From assembly GCA_017948555.1 (NCBI GenBank), contig JAFMYY010000002.1:1-64000 (forward strand): a DNA stretch of 64,000 nt. The letters run 5' to 3'. Position 1 is the first letter of the stretch. Every line of letters begins with the position of its first letter. Under the pieces are notes generated by a model, which had not been told where the DNA came from, did not search any database, and saw only the letters and a program-made list of their open reading frames with translations. The translations under genes and the position numbers were made by a program. Positions 17,281-26,083 of the stretch are shown one piece after another. The DNA comes from Cesiribacteraceae bacterium YIM B00369. GTDB lineage: Bacteria > Bacteroidota > Bacteroidia > Cytophagales > Cyclobacteriaceae.

Positions 17281-18948
17281 TCACTCCAGGTTTAAAACCT
17301 CTATGCCCTGTTCAAAAATAATATCCACAGGAATATTATTTTCTGCCAGTCGGTTGAGGTCTTCCTGCAGCTCAGTGCCGATGTTGCCGCTTTCTGCCAC
17401 AAGGGCAGCCACTCCTTCGTAATTTCCTTCCCCCTGGAGCATTAGAATTTCGCGGGAAAGTTCATTCATGGCTTCCCGCATTTTGTTGTAATCGACGCGG
17501 TAAAGGCCGGTTTGGGCATCGCGGCTAAAGGCACCTCTTTCTTTAAAATAGTTGAAGCGGATCATGTTTGCTTTACCATGGGCGCTGCTTGCGCCAAAAC
17601 GGATACTCCGGAAAACAGAGGCAAGAAAGGTGGTGTAATAGTCCTTAAGGCTGCCCCGCAACTCCCCGTTTTCATATAAACCGGTAACCATATAAAGCCC
17701 CAGTACATCGGCTTTACCTTCTTCCAGTGCAGAGGCATGTTCCCGGAGCGCTTCCCTTACGGTACCTTTACCGTTTATGGTGTTTTTAATACCAAGGCCA
17801 TGGGCAACTTCATGGAACATGGTGTTCGCAAAAAAAGCATCGAAAGTAATATGGCGCCTTTGATCTTCAGCAATGAGTTGCTCACTGAGGGGGATAAGTA
17901 TTTTATCGAATTTAGCCTGCATGGCATTTTTCAACTGCAGCCGGCGTGTTCCTTTTTGTAGCTGTACCTCTTCGTCATTAGGCAGATTAATAGCAATGGT
18001 TTTGCTTCCTGCATTACAGTCTCCGGCATAAAAAACCACATCGTAGGCATTCAAATCCGCATCGGTGCCGGGTTGTTCCTGCTTATATTTCTCCGGAACG
18101 GGGAGGTTCTGCTGAAGTTCAGGTAAGAATTCCGCGTACCTGGCCAGGCGTTCGCTCCATTCCGGATCCTTAATCAGCACATAAGCTTCATGAGCTGCTT
18201 TGTAGCCGAAGAGCTGGTCTTCGTAAGTTTCAATGGGACCAATAACCACATCAATAAGGTTGTTTTTGGCTTCCATCCATGCAAGGTCGCTTTCCTGATA
18301 CTGGTCACTGAGGAGGGCTTCCGCACGCAGCTGGAGGTATTTCTTAAATTGCGGATCGGGCTCAAGCTCTGCCGCCTGTTGCAGCAGTCCTGCTGCTTTC
18401 ACCACCTTATCAGAAAACATTTTATAGTATGGAATGCTTATAAGCTCTCCCTTCTCATTCCGCCTGATAAAGGTGTATTGGCTTGCCTTATCCGGGATAG
18501 AAGCTGCCCCGAATTCTTCTTTGCTCATGTCGGCCGGGTAAAAATTAGCTCCAGGGGGTTTCGTGCCTGTTCCTGCAACAAAAGGTTCATTTCCGTTAAG
18601 CCGGTCCCAGGGGCCGTAGTTAATTTTTATGTACTGCTGTAACTGCTCATCCTCCACAACCTGCAGGAGGCTGTCTCTTTTACCATAGGCTTCGAACCAG
18701 AAAAGGGTATCCATAATTTTGGAAGCCTCAATGAGCAGCGGTATCATCTGCTTGTGCTCCCCCGAAAGGTTGCGCAGGTCGGCTGTAAGTTTTACAGCCG
18801 TATACTGCTCCAGCTTATTGTCAATGCTAACCAGCGGGTGGCTCCTGCTGCTTTCTTCAATAAAGGTGGTATCCCCCTGTGGGGGCGACTGGCAAAACTG
18901 CAGGAGGGTAAGTGAAAAAAAGGAAAATAATAAAGTTTTTTTTCTCAT
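17281..18948 (-). CDS. M49-like zinc metallopeptidase, lipoprotein
   Basis: 555 residues with a lipoprotein signal (FFSLTLLQFCQSPP; lipid-anchored Cys at about 19). The middle contains HEVAHGLG (about 379-386) and, some 30 residues later, EEGKADVLGLYM, giving an HExxH zinc motif with a downstream Glu ligand. Overall the sequence matches the dipeptidyl-peptidase III-like proteins of Bacteroidota that are often called Zn-dependent hydrolases. Classical DPP III has the longer motif HELLGH, so this is a variant branch and its substrate is uncertain. It probably faces the periplasm. It lies directly upstream of pxpBCA on the same strand. Confidence 0.8.
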   Translation of the reverse strand: MRKKTLLFSFFSLTLLQFCQSPPQGDTTFIEESSRSHPLVSIDNKLEQYTAVKLTADLRNLSGEHKQMIPLLIEASKIMDTLFWFEAYGKRDSLLQVVEDEQLQQYIKINYGPWDRLNGNEPFVAGTGTKPPGANFYPADMSKEEFGAASIPDKASQYTFIRRNEKGELISIPYYKMFSDKVVKAAGLLQQAAELEPDPQFKKYLQLRAEALLSDQYQESDLAWMEAKNNLIDVVIGPIETYEDQLFGYKAAHEAYVLIKDPEWSERLARYAEFLPELQQNLPVPEKYKQEQPGTDADLNAYDVVFYAGDCNAGSKTIAINLPNDEEVQLQKGTRRLQLKNAMQAKFDKILIPLSEQLIAEDQRRHITFDAFFANTMFHEVAHGLGIKNTINGKGTVREALREHASALEEGKADVLGLYMVTGLYENGELRGSLKDYYTTFLASVFRSIRFGASSAHGKANMIRFNYFKERGAFSRDAQTGLYRVDYNKMREAMNELSREILMLQGEGNYEGVAALVAESGNIGTELQEDLNRLAENNIPVDIIFEQGIEVLNLE

Positions 18949-19113
18949 CGTTTTTGGATTCAGATAACTAAAAACAATAACCGTACGGACAGGTTTTTGC
19001 TTAGTGTTTTGTGGTGAAAAACAGTTGCTGTCAGATCAGATAAAAAATTCTGACAGACATAAAACTTATTTAAGGACAAAACGTTTTAAAGCATCATTAT
19101 TCTAATTTGACTC

Positions 19114-19572
19114 ATGGATACCGACTATAAATTTGTGAAAAACAATTTGCTTGCAGCATGCATTGAAAAGCAGCAGGCTATGCTGCAGGTAGCTCAGCAG
19201 GCTATGCGCGATATGCAGGAAAGTGCCCTGGAAGGCCGTAGCAATGAAGAAATGACAGATGCTTTTACAGCTCAGTGTCAGAACGAGCTTACAATGTATG
19301 CAAAGAGAGTACACGAAGCTAATGGGGTGCTGACTATTCTGGAAAGAGCAAAAGGAGTAAAAAGTGTAAATGCAGTAGGCTTTGGCTCCCTGGTAATTAC
19401 CGACCAGCAGAATTTCTTTGTAACCGCCAGTATTGGTGAATTTAAAATGGATGACCGCAACTTTTTTATCATTTCTGCTCAAACACCTATCTTCAAGGAA
19501 ATGGAAGGTAAAACAGCAGGGGAAACCTTTGAATTCAGGGGGCGGAAATATAAAATTAAGGAGGTTATTTAA
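19114..19572 (+). CDS. GreA/GreB C-terminal-like protein
   Basis: 152 residues. The N-terminal 75 residues are helical and Gln/Glu-rich (KQQAMLQVAQQAMRDMQESA), like a coiled coil; the C-terminal half (SVNAVGFGSLVITDQQNFFV, QTPIFKEMEGKTAGETFEF, GRKYKIKEVI) resembles the FKBP-like C-terminal domain of GreA, including the GKxxGExFxFxGxxYxIxEV pattern. This suggests binding to RNA polymerase, but the acidic tip residues of a Gre coiled coil are not evident. Similar proteins of this length are sometimes mislabelled as 3-oxoacyl-ACP synthase in databases; nothing here looks like a ketosynthase. Confidence 0.65.
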   Translation: MDTDYKFVKNNLLAACIEKQQAMLQVAQQAMRDMQESALEGRSNEEMTDAFTAQCQNELTMYAKRVHEANGVLTILERAKGVKSVNAVGFGSLVITDQQNFFVTASIGEFKMDDRNFFIISAQTPIFKEMEGKTAGETFEFRGRKYKIKEVI

Positions 19573-19575
19573 GGG

Positions 19576-19610
19576 GGCAATGAGCAGTGGGTACCGGGTA
19601 TGCAGATCAG
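19576..19610 (+). repeat. Degenerate heptamer array after the Gre-like gene
   Basis: Five consecutive 7-base units, GGCAATG AGCAGTG GGTACCG GGTATGC AGATCAG, start four bases after the stop codon at 19572. The first three or four fit RGYANNG. The array mirrors a similar one in inverted orientation at 19653-19680. Confidence 0.45.
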
Positions 19611-19665
19611 GCGAAATAAGATTTTAATGAATTTTGTCTGCCTGAAAGGGCCCGATACTCACTGC
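19584..19665. terminator. Long hairpin between convergent genes
   Basis: GCAGTGGGTACCGGG (19584-19598) pairs with CCCGATACTCACTGC (19651-19665) with one wobble and one mismatch. The stem is formed by the two inverted heptamer arrays and could end transcripts from both sides, although neither side has a clear T-run. Confidence 0.35.
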
Positions 19666-19680
19666 CCGGTTCCCGCTGCT
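19653..19680 (-). repeat. Degenerate heptamer array after the App1 gene
   Basis: Read on the minus strand, AGCAGCG GGAACCG GGCAGTG AGTATCG begins five bases after the stop of the minus-strand App1 gene. The units follow nearly the same RGNANYG pattern as 19576-19610. Confidence 0.45.
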
Positions 19681-19685
19681 GTGTT

Positions 19686-20840
19686 CTAATCCATTTCTAT
19701 TAACTGTTCCATATCGGAGGGGGCTTCCAGATCTTTCCGGCGTTCGCCCCTGATTACAGGAAGGCTCTCCGGCGTAATGTAGCCCTTGCTTACCGCATGC
19801 TCCGCAGCTTCCACGGTGTCTTTTACCAGGAGCATTTCCACTCCGCTTTCTTCCATGGCTTTAACAAGCAGCTGTATTTCCATGTCTCTTTTTTCCCGGG
19901 TTACATCCCTTATATAAATGGTTTTAACTCTGCCGGGATACCGGCGTACCACCTCAGCGTAAATCTCAGGATCTTTTTGTCCGCTGTCGCCAATAAGGAT
20001 AAAGCTTTTATTGGGATACATTTCCATTATCCGCTTTACCTGGGCAAGTTTGTGTCCTTTGTGCAGGCTGGTAATAATCTTAAATTCATCCATCCTGCTG
20101 TCGCGCAAAAGAAAAGGTCCTTTAGGTATGCCTTGTATCTTACAGAAATCGCGCAGCAGGTCGTATAATTTCCAGCTGCTGCTGCTGACATAAAATATAG
20201 GATTTATCTGCCCCGGCTTTGTGCCATTATAAAGAGCCCGGTAAAATGCTGCAACACCTTCAAAAGGAAGGCGGGTGCGGGCATTTTTAAACAGCATAAG
20301 CCTCAGCTTTTTGTAAATATTAGTGGCACGGGAAACCAGTATAGTGTCATCCACATCTGAAATTATACCCATAGCGTTATCATTTCCCGATATCAGGACC
20401 TCACCACTTGTTATAACAGGCCCCTGATTTGGAGTTACCCTGTCGAGCAGTTCCAGTTTAACCTGTTGCCATTCATTTCCGCTCTGGTATTCTTTTCTGT
20501 TCTTCAGCTGAAGGATAAAATGGCCCTCCCGGTCGGTTTGTACAATAGTGGAATGTCCCTGATAAGTTACCCTTAACTGAACACAAGGGGTTTCGTTGCT
20601 AATGTAGCGTTTAAACATAGCGCTGGCATTCTGCCATTTATTCTGGCTTTCCTCAGGGGTGGCCAGGCCTTTATCTTCCAGTACCTTACCCCGCATAAAC
20701 ATGGTATCTTCATTCCCGAAGCCACGATAGGGAAGGATTTTAGGAGGACCTAAAAGACCGGAACGCTGTTTAAGGCGAAAGCGGTAATAATCTATTTTAT
20801 TGGCTGTTTTGCCGAGGTATCTGAATACTTTCTTTCTCAT
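19686..20840 (-). CDS. App1-family phosphatase (DUF2183)
   Basis: 384 residues. The HAD-like phosphatase motif DVDDTIL is at about residue 163, followed by the family's FYVSSSSWKLYDLLRDF, GPFLLRDSRMDEFKIITSLH, and ILIGDSGQKDPEIYAEVVRR. This is the catalytic region of App1-type phosphatidate phosphatases, fused to an N-terminal beta domain (about 75-150, VQLRVTYQGHSTIVQTDREG). There is no signal peptide, so it is probably cytoplasmic or membrane-associated. It would remove phosphate from a lipid or related substrate; the bacterial substrate is not established. Confidence 0.85.
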   Translation of the reverse strand: MRKKVFRYLGKTANKIDYYRFRLKQRSGLLGPPKILPYRGFGNEDTMFMRGKVLEDKGLATPEESQNKWQNASAMFKRYISNETPCVQLRVTYQGHSTIVQTDREGHFILQLKNRKEYQSGNEWQQVKLELLDRVTPNQGPVITSGEVLISGNDNAMGIISDVDDTILVSRATNIYKKLRLMLFKNARTRLPFEGVAAFYRALYNGTKPGQINPIFYVSSSSWKLYDLLRDFCKIQGIPKGPFLLRDSRMDEFKIITSLHKGHKLAQVKRIMEMYPNKSFILIGDSGQKDPEIYAEVVRRYPGRVKTIYIRDVTREKRDMEIQLLVKAMEESGVEMLLVKDTVEAAEHAVSKGYITPESLPVIRGERRKDLEAPSDMEQLIEMD

Positions 20841-20988
20841 ATAATAAAAACCAAAAAAGATAAAAGGTGTTAAATATTAAAGTGGTATTCTTTGAAATTA
20901 GCTACCCTTTGAAGTAAAATTTTCAGGATTGTGTAAGGAAATCAACGCTTAAAACAAAAAAAAAGATGCATGTTTGTTTTTTGTGGCT

Positions 20989-20996
20989 TAATTTTG
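20989..20996 (+). promoter_or_regulatory. -7 box for the DUF5916 gene
   Basis: TAATTTTG matches TAnnTTTG exactly, 58 bases before the ATG at 21055. No TTG at the ideal distance. Confidence 0.45.
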
Positions 20997-21054
20997 TGCC
21001 TGAATAATTCCCGGAAGCCGGCCTTCATCTCTATATATAATAATTACTGCTATA

Positions 21055-23577
21055 ATGTTAAAAAAGCTACAAATTATTTTTGTGTTAGGATTTTTATGTT
21101 TGCACTTTTCTGCTGTAGCTCAGCAAATACAGGCGGTAAGAATTGAAGGAAGTCCTGAAATTGATGGAAACGGCAATGACGGGGAGTGGGAGAAAGTGCC
21201 GGTAGCTTTTTCAGGAGCATTTACCCAGATTCAGCCGGAGAACCTTCATCCTTCCCGCTACCGAACGGAAATAAAAATTGCCTATAATAATTTTGCTTTA
21301 TATGTGCTTGCCCGCCTGTACGACCCGCAGGGGAGCAGCATTCCATGCGAGCTCGGGCTCAGGGATGACTGGGGTAAGAATGCCGACCTTTTTGCCCTTG
21401 TGCTTGATACTTATAACAACGGGCAGAATGCATTTTACTTTGGTGTTACCAGTGCAGGCGTTCAGCTCGATCAGTATATGTCTCCCACAGGAAATGATAA
21501 TAACTGGAATGCCGTCTGGAAAAGCAATGTAGCTGTTTCAAAAACCGGCTGGACAGCGGAGTATGAAATTCCTTACTCTGCTATCCGGTTTCCTAAAACA
21601 GTTGCTCAGGAGTGGAGGGTAAATTTTATAAGGAAGGTGCAGCGTGAGGGAGAAGAAAGCTCATGGAGCCCTGTGGATAACCGCATAAGTGGTTTTGTAA
21701 ACCAAAGCGGCAAACTTGCAGGGGTGAGGAATGTGGTGCCTCCCCTGAGGCTGCAGTTCTTTCCATACCTCAGCTCAGTGGTAAACCACAATAGTGGAAA
21801 CGGCCGCTCCAATTCCACAATAGGGGGAGGAATGGATGTAAAGTATGGTATTAACGAAAGTTTTACTCTGGATATGAGTCTGGTTCCGGACTTTAGCCAG
21901 GTACAGTCCGATAACCAGGTGCTGAACCTTAGCCCCTTTGAAGTAAAGTATTCAGAAAACCGTCCTTTTTTTACAGAAGGAACAGAGTTATTTAATAAGG
22001 GAGGCCTTTTTTACAGCCGCCGGGTGGGGCAGGTATTTAATACCTTCGAAGTAAAGGAGGAAGAGCTGGCCGAAAGTGAACATATAACCCGCATACCAGC
22101 CGACGCCCAGCTGCTTAACGCAGTTAAGGTGTCGGGAAGAACCAAAAGCGGCTTTGGTTTAGGATTTTTCAATGCCATTACCGATAATACCTATATGGAG
22201 GTTATCGACAGTCTTACCCTTGAGAAAAAGAAAATACTGCTCGATCCGGTCACTAACTTTAATGTGCTGGTTCTGGACCAGGCGCTGAAAAATAATTCCT
22301 CAATAAGCCTGATCAATACCAATGTGAGCAGGGCAAAAGGAGGGAAAGATGCAAATGTGGTGGCCACGGATTTTCGCTTCAATGACAAAACGAACAATTA
22401 CAGGCTCGAAGGTTTTGGCGCCTGGAACTACATCCGCTTTACGGAAGGAACAAATGGCGAAGCTGCTTCTGACGGGTATAAATATTCTCTCAGTGCAGGA
22501 AAGGTGGGAGGTAACTTTCGTGGACGCCTGAGGAGAAGTGTGGAGAGTGATACCTACGACATTAATGATATGGGTTACCTGCAGGCAGCTAATGAAATAA
22601 ATCATCACCTGCAGCTGGAGTATCATATTTTTGACCCTTTCTGGGTTATTAACCGTATGAATGTAAGAACCCACGGGAGTTACAGCACTCTGTATGAGCC
22701 ACAGGAATTTATAAATTTCCAGCTGGGCGGAGACTATTGGGTCCAGTTTAAGAACTTCTGGCATATGGGGGGCTGGTATGGGGCGAAGCCGGTAAACACT
22801 TTCGACTTTTTTGAGCCCAGGGAAAAAGGGTATTTCTTTACCCGCAGACCTTCCTACGATACAGGGATCTGGCTGGAGAGCGACAACAGAAAAAGATTAT
22901 CGGTGTACGGGCAGTATGGCTGGTTCAGGAGAAATGCCTGGGATGCAGGGGATAGCTGGTATACGGTGGCTCCACGTTTCAGGGTATCGGAAAAATTCTC
23001 TTTGAGCCATAATTTAAGTGCTTCGCAAAGAAAGAACGAACGGGGTTTTGTAAGGAAGCTTGAGGAGGATGAAAATAAGATTATTTTCGGAAGGAGAAAT
23101 GTGCAGATCCTTGAAAATACCAGCAGGCTTAATTTTATATTCAATAATAAAATGGGGCTTACCTTAAGAGCCCGCCATTACTGGAGCAAGGTAGCCTACA
23201 AACAGTTTTATGAGCTTAAGGAAGACGGTTTCCTTGCCGGTTCAACTTATGATGGCCTTGATGAGGTTGGGGAGAGTGCCCACCAGACAAATTTTAATGC
23301 CCTTAATATTGACCTGTTGTACAACTGGCAAATTGCGCCCGGAAGCTTTTTAACCTTTGCCTGGAAAGATGCGGTTAATAATAGTAATAAGGATGTGGAT
23401 ATGGACTATGCCAGCAATATGATGGCACTGAGCAGGGCCCCTCAGCAAAACACTTTTTCTCTGAAAATTACCTGCTTTTTAGATTATGCTGTAATAAAGC
23501 AGCTTATACAGCAAAACATGGATCTGCCACCTGTTATTGCTTACGGTGGCGGGGAAGGCAGATACTCAGGCCTGTAA
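21055..23577 (+). CDS. DUF5916 outer-membrane protein with N-terminal CBM9-like domain
   Basis: 840 residues. Signal peptide (about 1-23, ending AVAQ). The N-terminal third is a CBM9-like sandwich (IDGNGNDGEWEKVPVAFSGA, YNNFALYVLARLYDPQG, GWTAEYEIPYSAIRF). The rest is a strand-rich region that opens with MSLVPDFSQVQSDNQVLNLS and the characteristic YSENRPFFTEGTELF, ending in alternating aromatic strands typical of a beta barrel. Proteins of this layout are common in Bacteroidota and often annotated as carbohydrate-binding hydrolases, but their function is unproven. It is monocistronic with its own promoter. Confidence 0.85.
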   Translation: MLKKLQIIFVLGFLCLHFSAVAQQIQAVRIEGSPEIDGNGNDGEWEKVPVAFSGAFTQIQPENLHPSRYRTEIKIAYNNFALYVLARLYDPQGSSIPCELGLRDDWGKNADLFALVLDTYNNGQNAFYFGVTSAGVQLDQYMSPTGNDNNWNAVWKSNVAVSKTGWTAEYEIPYSAIRFPKTVAQEWRVNFIRKVQREGEESSWSPVDNRISGFVNQSGKLAGVRNVVPPLRLQFFPYLSSVVNHNSGNGRSNSTIGGGMDVKYGINESFTLDMSLVPDFSQVQSDNQVLNLSPFEVKYSENRPFFTEGTELFNKGGLFYSRRVGQVFNTFEVKEEELAESEHITRIPADAQLLNAVKVSGRTKSGFGLGFFNAITDNTYMEVIDSLTLEKKKILLDPVTNFNVLVLDQALKNNSSISLINTNVSRAKGGKDANVVATDFRFNDKTNNYRLEGFGAWNYIRFTEGTNGEAASDGYKYSLSAGKVGGNFRGRLRRSVESDTYDINDMGYLQAANEINHHLQLEYHIFDPFWVINRMNVRTHGSYSTLYEPQEFINFQLGGDYWVQFKNFWHMGGWYGAKPVNTFDFFEPREKGYFFTRRPSYDTGIWLESDNRKRLSVYGQYGWFRRNAWDAGDSWYTVAPRFRVSEKFSLSHNLSASQRKNERGFVRKLEEDENKIIFGRRNVQILENTSRLNFIFNNKMGLTLRARHYWSKVAYKQFYELKEDGFLAGSTYDGLDEVGESAHQTNFNALNIDLLYNWQIAPGSFLTFAWKDAVNNSNKDVDMDYASNMMALSRAPQQNTFSLKITCFLDYAVIKQLIQQNMDLPPVIAYGGGEGRYSGL

Positions 23578-23806
23578 TTTCCGGACCTCTGCACTGGCAG
23601 GCTTATTAAAACCAATGAGGTGAAGGATTATAATTTTAAAATACTCCTTTAGCTGAATACACGGGTTTAATTTTTTAAGCATTTTTGCAGTGCCGGTTTT
23701 TTTCCTGCATAACCGGACGAATGTGGTTTCGTTATACATTAAAAGGCTGGCCTTAATCTGTAAATAAAATAAAGGAAACCTTTTAATACAGCCAATGTTT
23801 TGTTCT

Positions 23807-23814
23807 TAAATTTG
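23807..23814 (+). promoter_or_regulatory. -7 box for the aldehyde dehydrogenase gene
   Basis: TAAATTTG matches TAnnTTTG exactly, 29 bases before the ATG at 23844. TTTT rather than TTG stands at the -33 distance. Confidence 0.5.
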
Positions 23815-23843
23815 TAGAGATATTATTTTTTAATCCAATTTTT

Positions 23844-25211
23844 ATGAGTGATATATTATCGATAAATCCGGTAAATAACGAAGTAATTAAACAATTTGAA
23901 GAAGCCACTGAGGAGGATGTAACCGATGCCCTGGAGGGGGCTGAGGAGGCGTTCGGCGAATGGAAAAACACCTCATTCAGCGAAAGGGCAAAGATAATGA
24001 AGAAGGCTGCCGATATTATGGAGGATGATATTGAGCATTACGCCTACCTGATGACGCTTGAAATGGGTAAGGTCAAGCGCGAAGCCTATGCCGAAATAAA
24101 AAAATGCGCCGGCTGCCTGCGGTATTATGCAGAGCATGCAGAAAACTTCCTGATGGATGAGCCGCTACCGACAGCGGAAGGAGAAGCTTACATTTCTTAT
24201 GCACCTATTGGCCCCATTCTGGCCATTATGCCCTGGAATTTTCCATTCTGGCAGGTTTTCCGCTTTGCTGCCCCTAACCTGATGGCCGGTAATGTTGGAA
24301 TCCTCAAACATGCATCTTCCGTTCCGCAGGTTTCCATGGCTATTGAGGAAATATTTTTAAAAGCAGGTCTTCCTGATAACGTATTTAAAAGTCTTCTTGT
24401 GGGAAGCAGTAAGGTTAATATGATGATTGACCATCCTGCTATAAAAGGTGTTACCCTTACAGGCAGCGAAGGCGCCGGGAGTAAGGTGGCAGAACGCGCC
24501 GGCAGGAACATCAAGAAATCGGTAATGGAGCTGGGGGGAAGCGACCCGTTTGTGGTGCTGGAAGATGCTGATCTTGAACTGGCCGCAGAAATGGCTGTAA
24601 AATCAAGGCTGGTAAACTTCGGGCAAAGCTGCATTGCTGCAAAGCGCTTTATTATTGTAAAAAAGGTTTATAATGAATTTCTGGAGCTTTTCCGCGATAA
24701 AATGGCAGCGCTTAAAATTGGCGACCCTACCGACGATGATGTTGACTATGGACCTATGGCCCGCGAAGACCTTGCCAGAGAACTGCTGGAGCAGGTGCAG
24801 GCCGGCGTTAAAAAAGGAGCCAAAGTTATTCTGGGAGGTGACCGCCCCAAAGGGGAGGGTGCTTTCTTCAATCCTACCATTCTGGCCAATGTAAAACCTG
24901 ATAACCCGATTTATGACGATGAGCTTTTTGGTCCTGTGGCAATGGTTTTTAATGCTAAAAACGAAAAAGAGGCCATTAAAATAGCTAATGACAGCCGTTA
25001 TGGATTAGGAGGTTCTGTATGGACCCGCGACCGGGACAGGGGGCAGTATGTGGCCAGGCAGATTGAGTGCGGAGCCGTTTATGTCAATAAAATGATGGCC
25101 AGCGATCCGGCAGTACCTTTTGGCGGAGTAAAAAAATCGGGCTTTGGCCGCGAACTTTCCTACCCCGGCATACGTGAATTTATGAACCAGAAAACCATTT
25201 GGGTGGAATAA
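23844..25211 (+). CDS. gabD: NAD(P)-dependent succinate-semialdehyde dehydrogenase
   Basis: 455 residues, a full-length aldehyde dehydrogenase. Visible motifs: PWNFPFWQVFRFAAPNLMAG (cofactor-site start), GVTLTGSEGAGSKVAERAGR, the general base Glu in VMELGGSDPFVVLEDAD (about 231), and the nucleophile Cys in FGQSCIAAKRFI (about 265). PFGGVKKSGFGRELS closes the protein. The sequence and the short length fit the bacterial succinate-semialdehyde dehydrogenase group, oxidising succinate semialdehyde to succinate in the cytoplasm. No GABA transaminase gene is adjacent. Other small aldehydes are possible substrates. Confidence 0.88.
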   Translation: MSDILSINPVNNEVIKQFEEATEEDVTDALEGAEEAFGEWKNTSFSERAKIMKKAADIMEDDIEHYAYLMTLEMGKVKREAYAEIKKCAGCLRYYAEHAENFLMDEPLPTAEGEAYISYAPIGPILAIMPWNFPFWQVFRFAAPNLMAGNVGILKHASSVPQVSMAIEEIFLKAGLPDNVFKSLLVGSSKVNMMIDHPAIKGVTLTGSEGAGSKVAERAGRNIKKSVMELGGSDPFVVLEDADLELAAEMAVKSRLVNFGQSCIAAKRFIIVKKVYNEFLELFRDKMAALKIGDPTDDDVDYGPMAREDLARELLEQVQAGVKKGAKVILGGDRPKGEGAFFNPTILANVKPDNPIYDDELFGPVAMVFNAKNEKEAIKIANDSRYGLGGSVWTRDRDRGQYVARQIECGAVYVNKMMASDPAVPFGGVKKSGFGRELSYPGIREFMNQKTIWVE

Positions 25212-25236
25212 GGAGAGTAATACCCGGTACTGCCCC

Positions 25237-26010
25237 CTAAATGTAGCCCAGTACCTTGTACATAAAGTAACCTGTCCATTCTTTAGTGAGGGTGGTCCAG
25301 GTGCTGAGGGCTTTATCAGAAGGAATAATAGTGGCGTCGGGCGTGTAGCTGCGGTCTGACGAATAAAAATCGGTACTGTAAGCCTGAGGGGCCAGTCCCG
25401 CCTTGCTGAAACAGGCAAGGGCCCGCCGCATATGGAAAGCGGAAGTAACCAGCAGGAGCTGCTCATCATTTATATTATTGTCTTTTAGCAGTTTTGCTGT
25501 AAATAAGGCATTTTCGTGTGTGTTTCTGCTCTGGTCTTCCGTAATAATATCATTTTCAGATACTCCGCTAATAAGGAGTATCTTTTTTATTTGTTCTGCT
25601 TCTGTTGGTTCGTCCTCTGTCAATAGCTTACCTGAGCCTCCGCTTACAATTATGCGTTTAACTTTTCCCAGCTTGTAAAGCTGTACCGTATGCATAATCC
25701 TGTCTGCACCTTTATGCAGGTTTACCCTGTCGCTGGTCTGTTTGTCGGTAGCTGTAACGCCCGATAAAATTATGGCTGCTTCATACTGCTGATCCAGGTT
25801 ATCTACAGGAACAGGCGGAACCTCCCACCAGAGCATAAGCTCGTTGGAAATAAAGGGATTTGTAAACAGGAAAAACAGTAAGGTGAAGAGGGTTAGTGAT
25901 ACCTGTTTTGCTCTCCGGTTCCGGAGGAGCAAAAAAGAAAGCAGCAACAGCGCCAGCATAAACACCGGCATTATCAGGTAAGTAAGTGTTTTGGAGAGGA
26001 TGAAAAACAT
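25237..26010 (-). CDS. YdcF/ElyC-family (DUF218) membrane protein
   Basis: 257 residues. Two N-terminal membrane helices (about 10-30 and 38-55) are followed by the DUF218 domain: AAIILSGVTATDKQTSDRVN, IIVSGGSGKLLTEDEPTEA, ENDIITEDQSRNTHENALFT, LLLVTSAFHMRRALACFSKA. Members of this family (ElyC, SanA) affect envelope integrity at the stage of undecaprenyl carrier or peptidoglycan metabolism; the exact reaction is not settled. The gene is convergent with the aldehyde dehydrogenase, with only 25 bases between them. Confidence 0.88.
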   Translation of the reverse strand: MFFILSKTLTYLIMPVFMLALLLLSFLLLRNRRAKQVSLTLFTLLFFLFTNPFISNELMLWWEVPPVPVDNLDQQYEAAIILSGVTATDKQTSDRVNLHKGADRIMHTVQLYKLGKVKRIIVSGGSGKLLTEDEPTEAEQIKKILLISGVSENDIITEDQSRNTHENALFTAKLLKDNNINDEQLLLVTSAFHMRRALACFSKAGLAPQAYSTDFYSSDRSYTPDATIIPSDKALSTWTTLTKEWTGYFMYKVLGYI

Positions 26011-26052
26011 GGCTTAAAGATAAGAAAAGAAGTAATGTATCAGGTTTGTGTG

Positions 26053-26060
26053 TACTTTTG
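26053..26060 (+). promoter_or_regulatory. -7 box that decides the next gene's start
   Basis: TACTTTTG matches TAnnTTTG exactly. Transcription from it would begin near 26066, downstream of the in-frame ATG at 26048, so translation must start at the ATG at 26084. Confidence 0.5.
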
Positions 26061-26083
26061 TATGTAAAATAAATTATTCAGCA

